Assembly: GCF_018069755.1 (NCBI RefSeq)
Contig: NZ_JAGQDE010000003.1
Coordinates: 310,001 to 374,000 of the forward strand
Origin: Ideonella aquatica
Lineage (GTDB): Bacteria; Pseudomonadota; Gammaproteobacteria; Burkholderiales; Burkholderiaceae_C
DNA length: 64,000 bases
Direction of reading: 5' to 3'
The notes under the pieces were generated by a model. It searched no databases, was not told the DNA's origin, and saw only the letters and a program-made list of their open reading frames with translations. A program made the position numbers and the translations under genes. This document shows positions 33,286-42,872 of this stretch, in pieces. Numbering within the stretch: the stretch's first letter is position 1; the number at the start of each line of letters is the position of its first letter.

Positions 33286-36252
33286 TTAGGGGGGCGACGC
33301 ACGGGCCCAGGTCTGGCGGCGCACCTCGTCCAGGCCTCGGCGCAAGTGGGGTCCGAGCCCGGGCTGGGCGGCCCACAAGGTCTCGGCCTGCTGCCATTGG
33401 GCGCGGGCCGGCTCGAGCGCACCGCGCCCCGCGAGGCACAGGGCATGGCGCGCATGGGCGTCGATCAGCAGGGGATGGCTGGCGTTGGCCGGCCGCATCA
33501 GCGCGATGGCCCGCTCGAACAGGACTTCCCCGTCGGCATGCCGTCCCTGCGCACAGCGCAGCCGGGCCATCAGCATGGTCAGCTGGAACAAGGGATCGCG
33601 GAAGAGGTCGCCGCGGGGCGTCGAGCGCGCGACCTCGAAGCCCGGTTCGAGCAGGGGCGCCACTTCCAGGGGGCGGCCGCTGTCCAGCAGTACCGTGGCC
33701 TGCAGCAACTGCGCGCGGTGCTTGGGCGAGCCGTAGGCGGCCTCGCGACTGTCCTGCGTGGACAGGGCCTGATCCAGCAGGCGTGTGGCCTGGCTCAGGT
33801 CGCGCTCGGCCAGCGCCACGCTGGCCTGCCGGATCAGGGCATCCGCGACCAGCGGGTGGTCTGCCCCATAGGTGGCCACGATCCGCCGATGCATGGTCTC
33901 CAGGCTGTGGCGCGCGTCGGCATAGCGGCCGGTATCCAGCAGCAGTCGCGCCCACGACTGGTCCAGCGAGGGGTCGCTGTAGACCTGCTCCGGTCCGAGC
34001 TGGGCGCGCAGCGCCATGGCCGCGTCCAGCTCGCCCCGGGCGCGCTCCAGGTGGCCATCGAGCAGCAGCGCGCTGCCCAGCGCCACGCGGGCCTGCAGCA
34101 CCTCGGTGGTCGGCATCGGCTCGGGCATGGCCAGCATCTGCTGCACCGCATGCGCGAGCATTTGCAGGCCGTCGGTGCGAACTCCGATGAAACTGGTGAG
34201 GCGGCCGAGATTGACCTCGATGCGCAGGGTCTGCGGATGTGCCTCGCCCAGCGTGCCCAAGGTGATGGCCCGTGCGGCACGGAACTCGCTTTCGGCCTGT
34301 GACAGCTGGCGGGCCACCCACAGGTTGCGTCCCAGGCGGTAGCGCAGGGTGGCCAGGCGCACCGAACGCTCGCCGAACAGCGTGCGCCGGATGTCCATCG
34401 ACTCGCGGAACCGCGCCAGCGACTCCTCCACCTCGTTGCGTGCCAGCTCGATGTTGCCGAGCAGCTCCAGGGCCTGCGCCAGCTCGGCGCTCGCTGGGGC
34501 GATCTGCCGCAGCTGTGCCACGACCGGCTGGGTCAGTGCCAGGGCTCGGTCCAGGTGGCGCGCATCGAACTCCATCTGTCCGAGATCGGACTGCACGCCC
34601 AGGCAACCGACCGTGTCGCCGAGCGGTTCGCACAGCTGGCGGGCCTGGTCCAACGTGGTGCGCGCGCCGCGCGCGTCGTCGCTCCAGTACTGGCTCTGGG
34701 CGAGCGCACGCAGGGCCTCGGCCTGCCGAAGTGCCGGTGCCTGGAGCGCCTGCAGGGCCTGCACCCGCTCCTGGCGCAGCTTCAAGGCACTGGCGCTGAG
34801 TTCCAGGTCCTGCAGCAGTTGTCCCACCAGCATCTGCAGCTCGTCGCGCACCTCCGGGTGATCGGCCAGGCCACTGCCCAGCGTTCGGGCGCTGTGCTCC
34901 AGCAGGTCCTGCACGCTCTGGCCGCGCTTGCGCAGCGCGTCGGCCTGGTCGACGTCGTTGGTCTCGAACAGCGACACCAGGTAGTCCTTGATGCCGTTGG
35001 CCTTGGCGGCCTCCAGCCGGGCCTGTTCGCGCTGCCACAGCGCCACCCCCAGGGCCACGGCCAGCGCAGCCACCGCGGCCGTGCCCAGGCCCACGCCCAG
35101 GCGGTTGCGCTGCACGAACTTGCGCACGCGGTAGGCCAGGCGGTCGGGCTGGGCGCTGACCGGGCGCTGGCGCAGCCAGCGCTGCAGGTCGTCGGCGAAT
35201 TGGTCGACCGTGCGGTAGCGCTCGTCGGGGTCGGTCTTCAGCGCCTTGAGCAGCACGGTGTCGAGGTCGCCGCGCAGCTGGGCCGCCCAGGGCGTGGTGG
35301 CAGCGGCGCTTGGGCGCTGCAGCCGGCCCTGGACGATGGCCTGCTCCAGCTCGACGCGGGTCTCGCGCTGCAGCGCGTAGGGCCGCTGACCGGTGAGCAG
35401 CTCGAAGGCCACCACGCCCAGCGCGTAGACGTCGCTGGCGGTGCCGATCGGCTGGGCCTGCACCTGCTCGGGCGAGGCGTACCAGGGCGTCATCACGCGG
35501 CCCAGCTGCTGGGTCAGCGCCAGGCCCTCGGCGGCTTCGTCGTCGAGCAGCTTGCCGATGCCGAAGTCCAGCAGCCGCACCTCGCCCTCGGGCGTGACCA
35601 GGATGTTGCCGGGCTTGAGGTCGCGGTGCACCACCAGCCGCGCATGGGCGTGCGCCACCGCGCCGGCCACCTGCAGCAGCAGGCCGATGCGTTCGCGCAG
35701 GCCCAGCTGGCGTTGGCTGACGTACTCGTCGATCGGCTGACCTTCCACATAGGCCAGCGCCAGCCAGGGCTGGCCCTCGGGCGTGACACCAGCGTCCAGG
35801 ATGGGCGCGATGTGCGGGTGGTCCAGCCGCGCCAGGATGTCGCGCTCGCGGGCCATGCGCTCGGCCAGACCGGCCTGGCGCCAGGCGCCGCGCGGCAGCT
35901 TCAGCGCAGCGGGGCGCTTGAGCAAGCCGTCGACGCGCTCGGCCAGCCAGACCGTGCCCATGCCGCCTTCGCCCAGCAGGCGCGAGGGGCGCCAAGGGCC
36001 GATGTCGCCGGGCAGGTCCGGGGCGGCCGCGGTGTCCGAGGCGGCGATGGGCGGCAGGGTCTGGAATGCCTCGCCGCTGTCCGCGGCGGCCTCGGCCAGC
36101 AGGCGCTCCAGGCGCTCACGCAGCGGCTGCTGGGCGGCGGGCAACGCCGCCAGCCAGGCGGCGCGCTCGGCGCCAGGCAGGTCCAGCCCCTCGTCGAGCA
36201 GACGGCGCAACTCGGCGAAGGCGGCGGGGTCGAGGTCGGACAGTCCGCTCAT
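33286..36252 (-). CDS. Transmembrane Ser/Thr protein kinase with TPR-rich C-terminus
   Basis: A 988-residue protein. The PknB-type kinase domain (about 86-360) has its Gly-loop at G94-EGGMG, K118, catalytic HRDLKPGN (D211), DFG (229-231) and SPEQ; all catalytic residues are present. A membrane helix follows (about 386-406), then about 550 residues of tetratricopeptide-like helical repeats. Topology puts the kinase in the cytoplasm and the repeats in the periplasm. Such kinases often sit beside an ECF sigma gene; none is seen here. Confidence 0.92.
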   Translation of the reverse strand: MSGLSDLDPAAFAELRRLLDEGLDLPGAERAAWLAALPAAQQPLRERLERLLAEAAADSGEAFQTLPPIAASDTAAAPDLPGDIGPWRPSRLLGEGGMGTVWLAERVDGLLKRPAALKLPRGAWRQAGLAERMARERDILARLDHPHIAPILDAGVTPEGQPWLALAYVEGQPIDEYVSQRQLGLRERIGLLLQVAGAVAHAHARLVVHRDLKPGNILVTPEGEVRLLDFGIGKLLDDEAAEGLALTQQLGRVMTPWYASPEQVQAQPIGTASDVYALGVVAFELLTGQRPYALQRETRVELEQAIVQGRLQRPSAAATTPWAAQLRGDLDTVLLKALKTDPDERYRTVDQFADDLQRWLRQRPVSAQPDRLAYRVRKFVQRNRLGVGLGTAAVAALAVALGVALWQREQARLEAAKANGIKDYLVSLFETNDVDQADALRKRGQSVQDLLEHSARTLGSGLADHPEVRDELQMLVGQLLQDLELSASALKLRQERVQALQALQAPALRQAEALRALAQSQYWSDDARGARTTLDQARQLCEPLGDTVGCLGVQSDLGQMEFDARHLDRALALTQPVVAQLRQIAPASAELAQALELLGNIELARNEVEESLARFRESMDIRRTLFGERSVRLATLRYRLGRNLWVARQLSQAESEFRAARAITLGTLGEAHPQTLRIEVNLGRLTSFIGVRTDGLQMLAHAVQQMLAMPEPMPTTEVLQARVALGSALLLDGHLERARGELDAAMALRAQLGPEQVYSDPSLDQSWARLLLDTGRYADARHSLETMHRRIVATYGADHPLVADALIRQASVALAERDLSQATRLLDQALSTQDSREAAYGSPKHRAQLLQATVLLDSGRPLEVAPLLEPGFEVARSTPRGDLFRDPLFQLTMLMARLRCAQGRHADGEVLFERAIALMRPANASHPLLIDAHARHALCLAGRGALEPARAQWQQAETLWAAQPGLGPHLRRGLDEVRRQTWARASPP

Positions 36253-36291
36253 ACAGCCCGGTGATGGTAAGCCGCCGGGCCGTGCCGCGGC

Positions 36292-37242
36292 TCACTCAGG
36301 GTCGATCTTCGCGGCGCGCACGACGCCGCCCCAGTGGCGGATCTCGGCGGCGAGCAAGGCCTGCAACTCGGCCGGCGTGCCGCCGCGCGGCGTCACGCCC
36401 TGGGCCAGCAGCGTGCGCTGTACCGCGGGCTCGGCCAGCGCGGCCAGTGCGGCCTGGCGCAGGCGCTCGATGGCGGCGGCCGGTGTGCCCCGGGCCACGG
36501 CCAGCGCGTTCCAGCTGTCCACCTCGTAGTCGGCGACCCCTTGCTCGCGCACCGTGGGCACCTCGGGCAACGCGGCAAAGCGCCGCGCGCCGGTGACGGC
36601 CAGCAGGCGCAGGCTGCCGGCCTGCACCTGGGGCAGCAGGGGGCTGAGCACCTCGACACCCAGGTCGATCTCGCCGGCGCGCAGGGCCTGCAGCACCGCG
36701 GGCGAGCCCTTGTAGGGCACGACCACCGCGTCCAGGCTGCTGCGCGACTTGAACAGCTCGGCCGCCAGGTGCTGGGTGCTGCCCACGGCGATCGTGCCGA
36801 CCGTCAGCTTGCCGGGGTTCGCTCGGCCGAAGGCGAGCAGCTCCTGCAAGGACCTGAAGCGCGATTCGGCCGCCACCGCCAAGCCCAGCTCGAAGAATCC
36901 CAGCGTGGTCACCGGCGCCAGGTCCTGCTGCACATCGAAGGGCAGCTTCTTCACCAGGTGCACGCTCACGGCCGTGGCGTTGCTCATCAGCAGCAGCGTC
37001 TGGCCGTCGGCCGGGCGCTGCAGCACCGCCTGCGTGGCGACGATGCCGCCAGCCCCGGGCCGGTTGTCCACCACCACCGGCTGGCCCAGCGTGGCCGCCA
37101 TGGCCTGGCCCACGGTGCGCGCGGTCAGGTCGGCCACGCCGCCGGCGGCGAAGGGCACGACCAGGGTCACCGGTGTGGCCGCGCGTGCGGCGGCAGGCAG
37201 CAGCAGGGCGGCAGAGGCGTTCAGCAGGTGGCGGCGGAGCAT
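36292..37242 (-). CDS. Bug/TctC-family periplasmic substrate-binding protein
   Basis: A 316-residue exported protein: signal peptide (about 1-22), then the Bug fold with its signature DNRPGAGGIVATQAVLQ and a pocket loop near IAVGSTQHLAAELF. This family binds carboxylates and feeds tripartite TctAB carriers or acts as a sensor; no TctA/TctB genes are present. It lies 21 bp after fumarylacetoacetase and is probably the last gene of the TetR-linked catabolic operon. Confidence 0.92.
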   Translation of the reverse strand: MLRRHLLNASAALLLPAAARAATPVTLVVPFAAGGVADLTARTVGQAMAATLGQPVVVDNRPGAGGIVATQAVLQRPADGQTLLLMSNATAVSVHLVKKLPFDVQQDLAPVTTLGFFELGLAVAAESRFRSLQELLAFGRANPGKLTVGTIAVGSTQHLAAELFKSRSSLDAVVVPYKGSPAVLQALRAGEIDLGVEVLSPLLPQVQAGSLRLLAVTGARRFAALPEVPTVREQGVADYEVDSWNALAVARGTPAAAIERLRQAALAALAEPAVQRTLLAQGVTPRGGTPAELQALLAAEIRHWGGVVRAAKIDPE

Positions 37243-37263
37243 GGCGCCACCATAGCAGGCGCC

Positions 37264-38559
37264 TCAGGCGGCGGGATGCACCGTGCCGCGGCAATCGCCA
37301 AAGCCGATGCGCGCCGCCCCAGTTCGCTCGCACCAGGCGCGCAGCACGAGGGTGTCGCCGTCCTCCAGGTAGCGGCGCTGGCTGCCGTCTGGCAGCGTCA
37401 GCGGCTGCTGGCCACCCCGGGTCAGCTCCAGCAGGCAGCCTTGCTCGCCCTCGGCGGGTCCGGACTGGGTGCCGGTGCCCAGCAGGTCGCCCGGGCGCAG
37501 GGCGCAGCCGCCCTCGGTATGGTGGGCCACCATCTGGGCCAGCGACCAGTAGCCGTGGCGGAAGCTGGTGCGGCTCAGCGTCACGCCCGGACCGTCCTGA
37601 CCGGCAGGCACCAGCAGGGCTTGCAACTGGATGTCGATGCCGGCACTGCGCGGGTCGGGCGGTGCCAGGTGCGGCAGGTGTGGCGGGTCGTCGGCGCGGC
37701 GCGGCAGCGCGCAGCGGTAGGGCGCCAGCGCTTCCAGCGTGACCACCCACGGGGACACGGTGGTCAGGAAGTTCTTGGCCAGGAAGGGACCCAGCGGCAT
37801 GGCTTCGAAGGCCTGCACGTCGCGCGCCGACCAGTCGTTGAGCAGGCTCAGACCGAACACATGACCCTCGGCCTGGCCCACCGGCACCGGTTCGCCGCGC
37901 CGTGTGCCCGGACCGACCCAGAGCCCCAGCTCCAGCTCGTAGTCCAGGCGCTCCACGGGCGCCAGGTGGGGGGCGTCCTGGCCCGGCGCCCGGGTGATGC
38001 CGCGGGGGCGCAGCACCGGGGCGCCGCTGACCTCGACCGTGGACGCCCGGCCGTGGTAGGCGATGGGCAGCCAGCGGAAATTGGGCAGCGGCGGCGCATC
38101 CGGCTGGAAGATGCGGCCGGCATTGAGCATGTGGTGCCAGGAGGTGAAGAAATCGGTGTAGTCACCGATGCGGGCGGGCAGGGTGAATTCGGCCTGGTCC
38201 TGGGGCCACAGGCAGCTGGCCAGCGCACGCTGCTCGACGGCGTCCTCGCGCAGCAGGCGCGAGAGCTCGCTGCGCAGCGCCCGCCAGGCCGTGGGTCCCA
38301 GAGCCATCAGCTCGTTGAGGCTGTCAGCCTGTGCCGCCCGCAGCGCGGCCAGCACCTCGGGCCGGGCGAGGCCGCTGCCCATCAGGCGCGAGAGATCCAG
38401 GATCTGGTCGCCGATCGCGACCCCGCCGCGCCAGCGCTCGCTGCTGCCACGCGGACGGAACACGCCATGCGGCAGGTTCTGGATCGGGAAGTCGCCGCCC
38501 TCGGCCTGGGCCGAGGCCACCCAGCTGCGCAGGGCCGGGTCGTGGGTGTGGTTGAGCAT
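37264..38559 (-). CDS. fahA: Fumarylacetoacetase
   Basis: Hydrolyses fumarylacetoacetate to fumarate and acetoacetate, the last step of tyrosine/homogentisate breakdown. The 431-residue product is full length, with the small N-terminal domain (SWVASAQAEGGDFPIQNLPHGVF) and the C-terminal FAH barrel (YTDFFTSWHHMLNAGR, GRASTVEVSGAPV, and the metal-binding ELELGLWVGPGT). hmgA and maiA are not next to it, so it may serve a related ring-cleavage product made by this operon. It lies 14 bp after the porin. Confidence 0.92.
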   Translation of the reverse strand: MLNHTHDPALRSWVASAQAEGGDFPIQNLPHGVFRPRGSSERWRGGVAIGDQILDLSRLMGSGLARPEVLAALRAAQADSLNELMALGPTAWRALRSELSRLLREDAVEQRALASCLWPQDQAEFTLPARIGDYTDFFTSWHHMLNAGRIFQPDAPPLPNFRWLPIAYHGRASTVEVSGAPVLRPRGITRAPGQDAPHLAPVERLDYELELGLWVGPGTRRGEPVPVGQAEGHVFGLSLLNDWSARDVQAFEAMPLGPFLAKNFLTTVSPWVVTLEALAPYRCALPRRADDPPHLPHLAPPDPRSAGIDIQLQALLVPAGQDGPGVTLSRTSFRHGYWSLAQMVAHHTEGGCALRPGDLLGTGTQSGPAEGEQGCLLELTRGGQQPLTLPDGSQRRYLEDGDTLVLRAWCERTGAARIGFGDCRGTVHPAA

Positions 38560-38573
38560 GGCCGCGCCCGATG

Positions 38574-39692
38574 TCAGAAACGGTGGCGGATGCCCAGGCC
38601 CAGCGTGCTGCCACTGGCCGAGACGATGCGGGGCGGCGCGCCCAGCGCGCGGGTGTCGGTCTGGTCGCGCAGCAGCATCGCGTAGGCATCGGTGCGCTTG
38701 GACAGCGTGTGGTCGTAGCCCAGCGTCAACACGCTGCGCTTGACGTTGCCGCCGGCCGCGGTGGCGGGCACCGGCGAGGGCGTGTCGCTGGTCTTGCGCT
38801 GGGCCCAGCCCGCCAGCACGCGGCCATTGCCCAGCGGCACGGCGGCGCTGAGCTCGGTCAGGCGGTAGCTGACGTTCTGCGGTGCGGCCTCGGTGCCATC
38901 GTTCTGCAGCCGGCCCAGGTGTGCATAGACCGTCAGCGCCGAGAAGGCATACGAGCCACCCAGCATCCAGGTCGATACATTGTTGGCGGTGGTGCCGTCG
39001 GCAAAGCTGACCGGGTTGCGCTTGACCGACTGCCAGGCCAGCGAGGCGGCGGCCGGCCCGCTGCGCCAGCCCAGCCGGGCGCCCAGGTTGCGTCCGCTGG
39101 CGTTGGCATCGGTGACGGCCAGGCTCAGGCCGACGCCGGCCATCAGCGGGCTGTCGTAGACCACGCTGGATGACCAGCCGGTGCCGCCGGCCTGCGGGCC
39201 GCCGATGTGGGTGACCAGGTTCAGCGGGCTGAAGACGGTGGAGTCGCCGAAGGCATTCGAGGTGATCGAGTTGATGAACAAGGGCGTGGTGAGGTTGCCT
39301 ACGCGCAGGCGGCCGAGGCTGGTGCTGCCGATGCCCACCCAGGCGGCGCGCGACCAGAAGGGGTCGGCGGCCACGTTGACCGGTGCGCCGATCGCGTCAT
39401 TGCGGCCGCTGGCGCCGGTGGCATTGCGGATGAAGCTGGAGAGGTCGAACTCGGCCGACCAGCCGCTGCCCAGGTCCTCGCTGCCGCGCAGACCGATGTG
39501 GCTGGTGGACATCCCGCCGCCATCCACCCGTCGATCGGTGGCATCGATGGCCTTGACGCCAGTGGCGGCGCCCTTGCCCTGGACGACGGCGGCGTCGAGC
39601 AGGCCGTAGACGGTGACGCTGGACTGGGCCAGTGCGGCGGGGGCGAGAGCGGCCAGTGCGCAGCTGGCCAGTAGGGTGCGGGTGGGTGTCAT
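38574..39692 (-). CDS. Outer-membrane porin (Gram-negative porin family)
   Basis: A 372-residue, 16-strand-type porin with a signal peptide (about 1-22, ending ALAQ), the family start SSVTVYGLLDAAVV, an SHIGLRGSEDLGSGWSAEF block and a terminal phenylalanine (GLGIRHRF), the signal for outer-membrane insertion. It is embedded in the catabolic operon between cyclase and fumarylacetoacetase, so it may be specific for the operon's substrate. Confidence 0.93.
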   Translation of the reverse strand: MTPTRTLLASCALAALAPAALAQSSVTVYGLLDAAVVQGKGAATGVKAIDATDRRVDGGGMSTSHIGLRGSEDLGSGWSAEFDLSSFIRNATGASGRNDAIGAPVNVAADPFWSRAAWVGIGSTSLGRLRVGNLTTPLFINSITSNAFGDSTVFSPLNLVTHIGGPQAGGTGWSSSVVYDSPLMAGVGLSLAVTDANASGRNLGARLGWRSGPAAASLAWQSVKRNPVSFADGTTANNVSTWMLGGSYAFSALTVYAHLGRLQNDGTEAAPQNVSYRLTELSAAVPLGNGRVLAGWAQRKTSDTPSPVPATAAGGNVKRSVLTLGYDHTLSKRTDAYAMLLRDQTDTRALGAPPRIVSASGSTLGLGIRHRF

Positions 39693-39788
39693 GGGTGTCT
39701 CCAGGAAGGGTCAGTGGGCAAGGCTCCGCCATGGCCGGCCCCGCGGGGGACCGGTCCGGAACGAGCAGGGGAAGGGGTCAGCGCCGCG

Positions 39789-40598
39789 TCATGGCGCGCT
39801 GGCGAGCAGGGTCTCGTCGAAGATGGCCACCGCGCGGGTCCAGCCCGCCGAGGCGCCGCGGATCTTGTGAGGGAAGCACGAGATGTAGAAGCCGTCGGGC
39901 GGCAAGGCTTCCAGGTTGTGCAGCTTCTCAAGGTGGCAGTAGCCGATGTCGCGCCCGGCCTTGTGGCCCTCCCAGATCAGGCCGGCGTCGTGCGTCTCGC
40001 CGTACTTGCGGGCGGTGTGCACGAAGGGCGCGTCCCAGCTCCAGGCGTCGGTGCCGGTCAGGCGGATGCCGCGTTCCAGCAGGTACATCGTGGCTTCGTA
40101 GCCCATGCCGACACCGGCACTGACGTAGTCTTTCTCGCCATAGCGCGCACCAGCGCGCGTGTTGACCACGACGATCTCCAGCGGCTGCAGCGTGTGGCCG
40201 ATGCGGTCCAGCTCGGCCTCGACCTCGGCGGCGCTGACCACATGGCCGTCGGGCAGGTGGCGGAAGTCCAGCTTCACGCCGGGCTGGAAGCACCACGCCA
40301 GCGGCACCTGGTCGATCGCGATCGACGGCCGGCGATCGCCCAGGGCTGCGTCCATGGTGCTGTGGAAGTGCCAGGGCGCGTCCAGGTGGGTGCCGTTGTG
40401 GGTGGTCAGCTGCACCCGCTCGACCGCCCAGCCCTCGCCATCGGGCAGGTCCTCGCGGCGCAGGCCGGGGAAGAAGGGCGCGATCTGCTCGTAGGTGTGC
40501 TCGTGGGTGAAGTAGCTGATCTGCGGCTCCAGCCCGGGCGGGTCGGAAGCCACATCGTTTTCCAGGTAGATCGACAGGTCGACAAAGCGGCGGGTCAT
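39789..40598 (-). CDS. Cyclase-family metal-dependent hydrolase
   Basis: A 269-residue cytoplasmic enzyme of the KynB/isatin hydrolase family. The metal site motif H67-NGT-H71-L-D73-APW-H77-F-H79 is complete. It is longer than kynurenine formamidase (~210 residues), nearer to isatin hydrolase-like members. It probably opens an amide or lactone-like ring; the substrate cannot be read. It lies 12 bp after the GST gene in the same operon. Confidence 0.88.
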   Translation of the reverse strand: MTRRFVDLSIYLENDVASDPPGLEPQISYFTHEHTYEQIAPFFPGLRREDLPDGEGWAVERVQLTTHNGTHLDAPWHFHSTMDAALGDRRPSIAIDQVPLAWCFQPGVKLDFRHLPDGHVVSAAEVEAELDRIGHTLQPLEIVVVNTRAGARYGEKDYVSAGVGMGYEATMYLLERGIRLTGTDAWSWDAPFVHTARKYGETHDAGLIWEGHKAGRDIGYCHLEKLHNLEALPPDGFYISCFPHKIRGASAGWTRAVAIFDETLLASAP

Positions 40599-40610
40599 GG
40601 CGGGTGGGGG

Positions 40611-41336
40611 TCAGTGAAGGGTCAGGTCGCGCGAGCCGGGCACGAAGGTGGCCTCAAAGGCCGGGCGGTCCTGCATGCGGCGGTACCAGCGCGCCACCTC
40701 GGACAGGTCCTGCCACAGCATCGGCAGGCCCAGGTCGGCCAGGCGCACTACGGTGGGCAGGATGCTGATGTCGGCCAGCGTCATCTGTGTGCCGACCAGC
40801 CAGGGGCCGTCGGCCAGCGCGCCGGCCATGCGCTCGAAGGTTTGCCGCAGTCGTGCCAGCGCAGCGTTCAGTTCGTCGGGCGGAAAGCCGTGGCGGCCCA
40901 TCTTCAGGTAGAAGTCGCGGCGCAGCGGGCGCTGCTCCGCATAGGCGCGGAACTCCTCGTCGCTCATCCGCTGGAAGTGCGGCACGAAGGCGATGTTGAA
41001 AGAGGGGTAGCGCACAGAGGGTGTGGCCACCTCGTCGAAGTACTGGCGCCAGGCGCGCATGCGGGCGCGCGCCAGCGCACTGGCCGGCCTCAGCGGGTGT
41101 GCGTCGAAGCACTCGTCCAGGTACTCGTTGATCACCGACGAGTCGATGACCGGCTCGCCCTCATGGACCAGCGTGGGCACGACGCCGTTGGGGTTGAGCC
41201 GCAGGTACTCGGGGCGCAGGTGTTCCTCGCGGTCCAGCTGCACACGGTGGTCCACCCAGTCCAGCTGTTTCTCGGCCAGCACCCAGCGCACTTTCTGGCT
41301 GCAGGTGGAGATCAAGGCGTGGTGCAGCTCCAGCAT
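40611..41336 (-). CDS. Glutathione S-transferase
   Basis: A 241-residue GST: thioredoxin-like N-terminal domain (1-80, with STCSQKVRW near the catalytic position and PNGVVPTLVHEGEPVIDSSVI for glutathione binding) and a helical C-terminal domain. The CSxKVR pattern recalls zeta-class isomerases (maleylacetoacetate or maleylpyruvate), which would fit the nearby fumarylacetoacetase. The MSDEEF and GFPPDEL segments recall LigF-type beta-etherases. Both readings are inference. It is in a tight operon with the permease upstream (13 bp). Confidence 0.85.
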   Translation of the reverse strand: MLELHHALISTCSQKVRWVLAEKQLDWVDHRVQLDREEHLRPEYLRLNPNGVVPTLVHEGEPVIDSSVINEYLDECFDAHPLRPASALARARMRAWRQYFDEVATPSVRYPSFNIAFVPHFQRMSDEEFRAYAEQRPLRRDFYLKMGRHGFPPDELNAALARLRQTFERMAGALADGPWLVGTQMTLADISILPTVVRLADLGLPMLWQDLSEVARWYRRMQDRPAFEATFVPGSRDLTLH

Positions 41337-41349
41337 GGACAGCTCCTGA

Positions 41350-42111
41350 TCAATGCGGGGCCTGCCAGCGCAGCAGGCGGCGTTCGGCCCAGGCCAGCAG
41401 GGCGTTGCTGAGCAGGCCGATCGTGCCCAGCAGCATCACGCCAGCAAACAGCTCGGCCGACTGAAACGAGCGCGCAGCCATCAGCACCGCCTGCCCCAGC
41501 CCGGCCTGCGAGGCCACCATCTCGCCCACCACCGAGACGATCAGCGACACGGTCAGCGCCAGCCGCATGCCCGCCAGGATGTCGGGCAGCGCGTGCGGCA
41601 GGGCGATGGTCCACAGGAAGCGGGTGCGGCTGAGTTGCAGCGCGGCACCCACTTCGGGCAGGCGCGGGTGCAGCGCGCTGACGCCGTGGATCGTGCCCAG
41701 CAGCACCGGCCACATCGCGCCCAGTGCCACCACCGACAGCACCATGCCCGGCGACAGCCCGAACACGGCCACCGCCAGCGGGATCAGTGCCGAGGCGGGC
41801 AGCGGGCGGATGAACTCCAGCGAGGGCTGCAGCCAGGCGCGGGCCGTGGCCGAGCGGCCGATCAGCGCACCCAGCGCCACGCCCAGCAGCGAGGCCAGGC
41901 CCCAGCCCAGCGCCATGCGCCCCAGCGTGGCCAGGCTGTGACGGGCCAGGTCGCCCTCGACCAGGCCCTCGCGCAGGCTGGCCAGCGCCGCCGCGGGCTC
42001 GGGCAGGAAGACCCGGCTGACCCAGCCCTGGGCGGTGACCAGGGCCCACAAGCCCAGCAGCGCACCCAGCACCGCCAGAGAGCCGGCGCGTTCGCTCCAG
42101 CGGGCGCTCAC
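41350..42111 (-). CDS. ABC transporter permease, NitT/TauT type (second)
   Basis: A 253-residue inner-membrane permease with about six helices and the EAA loop (EVGAALQLSRTRFLWTIALPHALPDILAG) that contacts the ATPase. The GTG start at 42111 overlaps the stop of the first permease. A longer frame upstream is only the antiphase reading of that gene. Together with the other permease it would form a heterodimeric channel. Confidence 0.9.
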   Translation of the reverse strand: MSARWSERAGSLAVLGALLGLWALVTAQGWVSRVFLPEPAAALASLREGLVEGDLARHSLATLGRMALGWGLASLLGVALGALIGRSATARAWLQPSLEFIRPLPASALIPLAVAVFGLSPGMVLSVVALGAMWPVLLGTIHGVSALHPRLPEVGAALQLSRTRFLWTIALPHALPDILAGMRLALTVSLIVSVVGEMVASQAGLGQAVLMAARSFQSAELFAGVMLLGTIGLLSNALLAWAERRLLRWQAPH

Positions 42112-42872
42112 AACGCGGCTCCCATGCGGCGCGCCGCGGCCTGCTGCAGGCCCTCGGCGGCGGCATTGATGGCGTAGCCGATGACGCCGATCCAGGCCAG
42201 CCAGGCCATCATCAGCGCCGGGTCCAGGCTTTGCTGCGCAATCATCAGCGCATAGCCCATGCCGCTGGGGTTGGCGGCGATTTCCACCGTCACCGCCACC
42301 ACCAGCGCCACCGCCACGCCCAGGCGCAGTGCCACGAACAGGCGCGGCAGCACGGCGGGCAGCACGATCAGGCGCAGGCGCTGCATGGCGCTCAGCTGCA
42401 GTGCCGCGGCCACTTCCAGCAGCCGTGGATGCAACTGCCGCACGGCGGACTGGGCCAGCAGCAGCATCGGCCAGAAGGTGGCGAAGGCGATCACGCTGAC
42501 CTCCATCGACAGCCCGAAGCCGAACACCAGCATCGCGATCGGGATCAGCGCCACCGAGGGCACTGGGCGCAGCAGCTCGATCGACAGAAAGCTCATCGCC
42601 GCCGCACGGCGCGACAGGCCCAGCAGCGTGCCCAGGCTGATGCCGCCCACCATGCCCATGCCCAGGCCCAGCGCGGCGCTGCTCAGCGTGAAGCCGGTGG
42701 CGGCCCACAACGAGCCGTCCAGCGCCGCGCGCCACCAGGCCAGGAAGGCCAGGCTGGGCGGCGCCAGCGCGTCGCTGTGCTGGCCTAGGGTGCGGGCGAA
42801 GGCCTCCAGCGCCAGCGTCACCACCAGCGGCAGGGCCAGGGCGCGGGCCATTGAGCGCCAGCGATCAGCCAT
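42108..42872 (-). CDS. ABC transporter permease, NitT/TauT type (first)
   Basis: A 254-residue permease with about six helices and the EAA loop (EVAAALQLSAMQRLRLIVLPAVLPRLFVA). The ATG at 42872 overlaps the end of the ATPase gene by 8 bp. It resembles SsuC/TauC permeases. Gene order binding protein-ATPase-permease-permease is complete for this transporter class. Confidence 0.92.
   Translation of the reverse strand: MADRWRSMARALALPLVVTLALEAFARTLGQHSDALAPPSLAFLAWWRAALDGSLWAATGFTLSSAALGLGMGMVGGISLGTLLGLSRRAAAMSFLSIELLRPVPSVALIPIAMLVFGFGLSMEVSVIAFATFWPMLLLAQSAVRQLHPRLLEVAAALQLSAMQRLRLIVLPAVLPRLFVALRLGVAVALVVAVTVEIAANPSGMGYALMIAQQSLDPALMMAWLAWIGVIGYAINAAAEGLQQAAARRMGAAL

Noticed and set aside
32522-35995. 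Apparent 1157-residue protein on the - strand fusing a kinase-like region to a secreted protein
   Set aside because: Only the last 222 residues are real (own signal peptide and ribosome-binding site); the rest is an out-of-phase reading of the Ser/Thr kinase gene.
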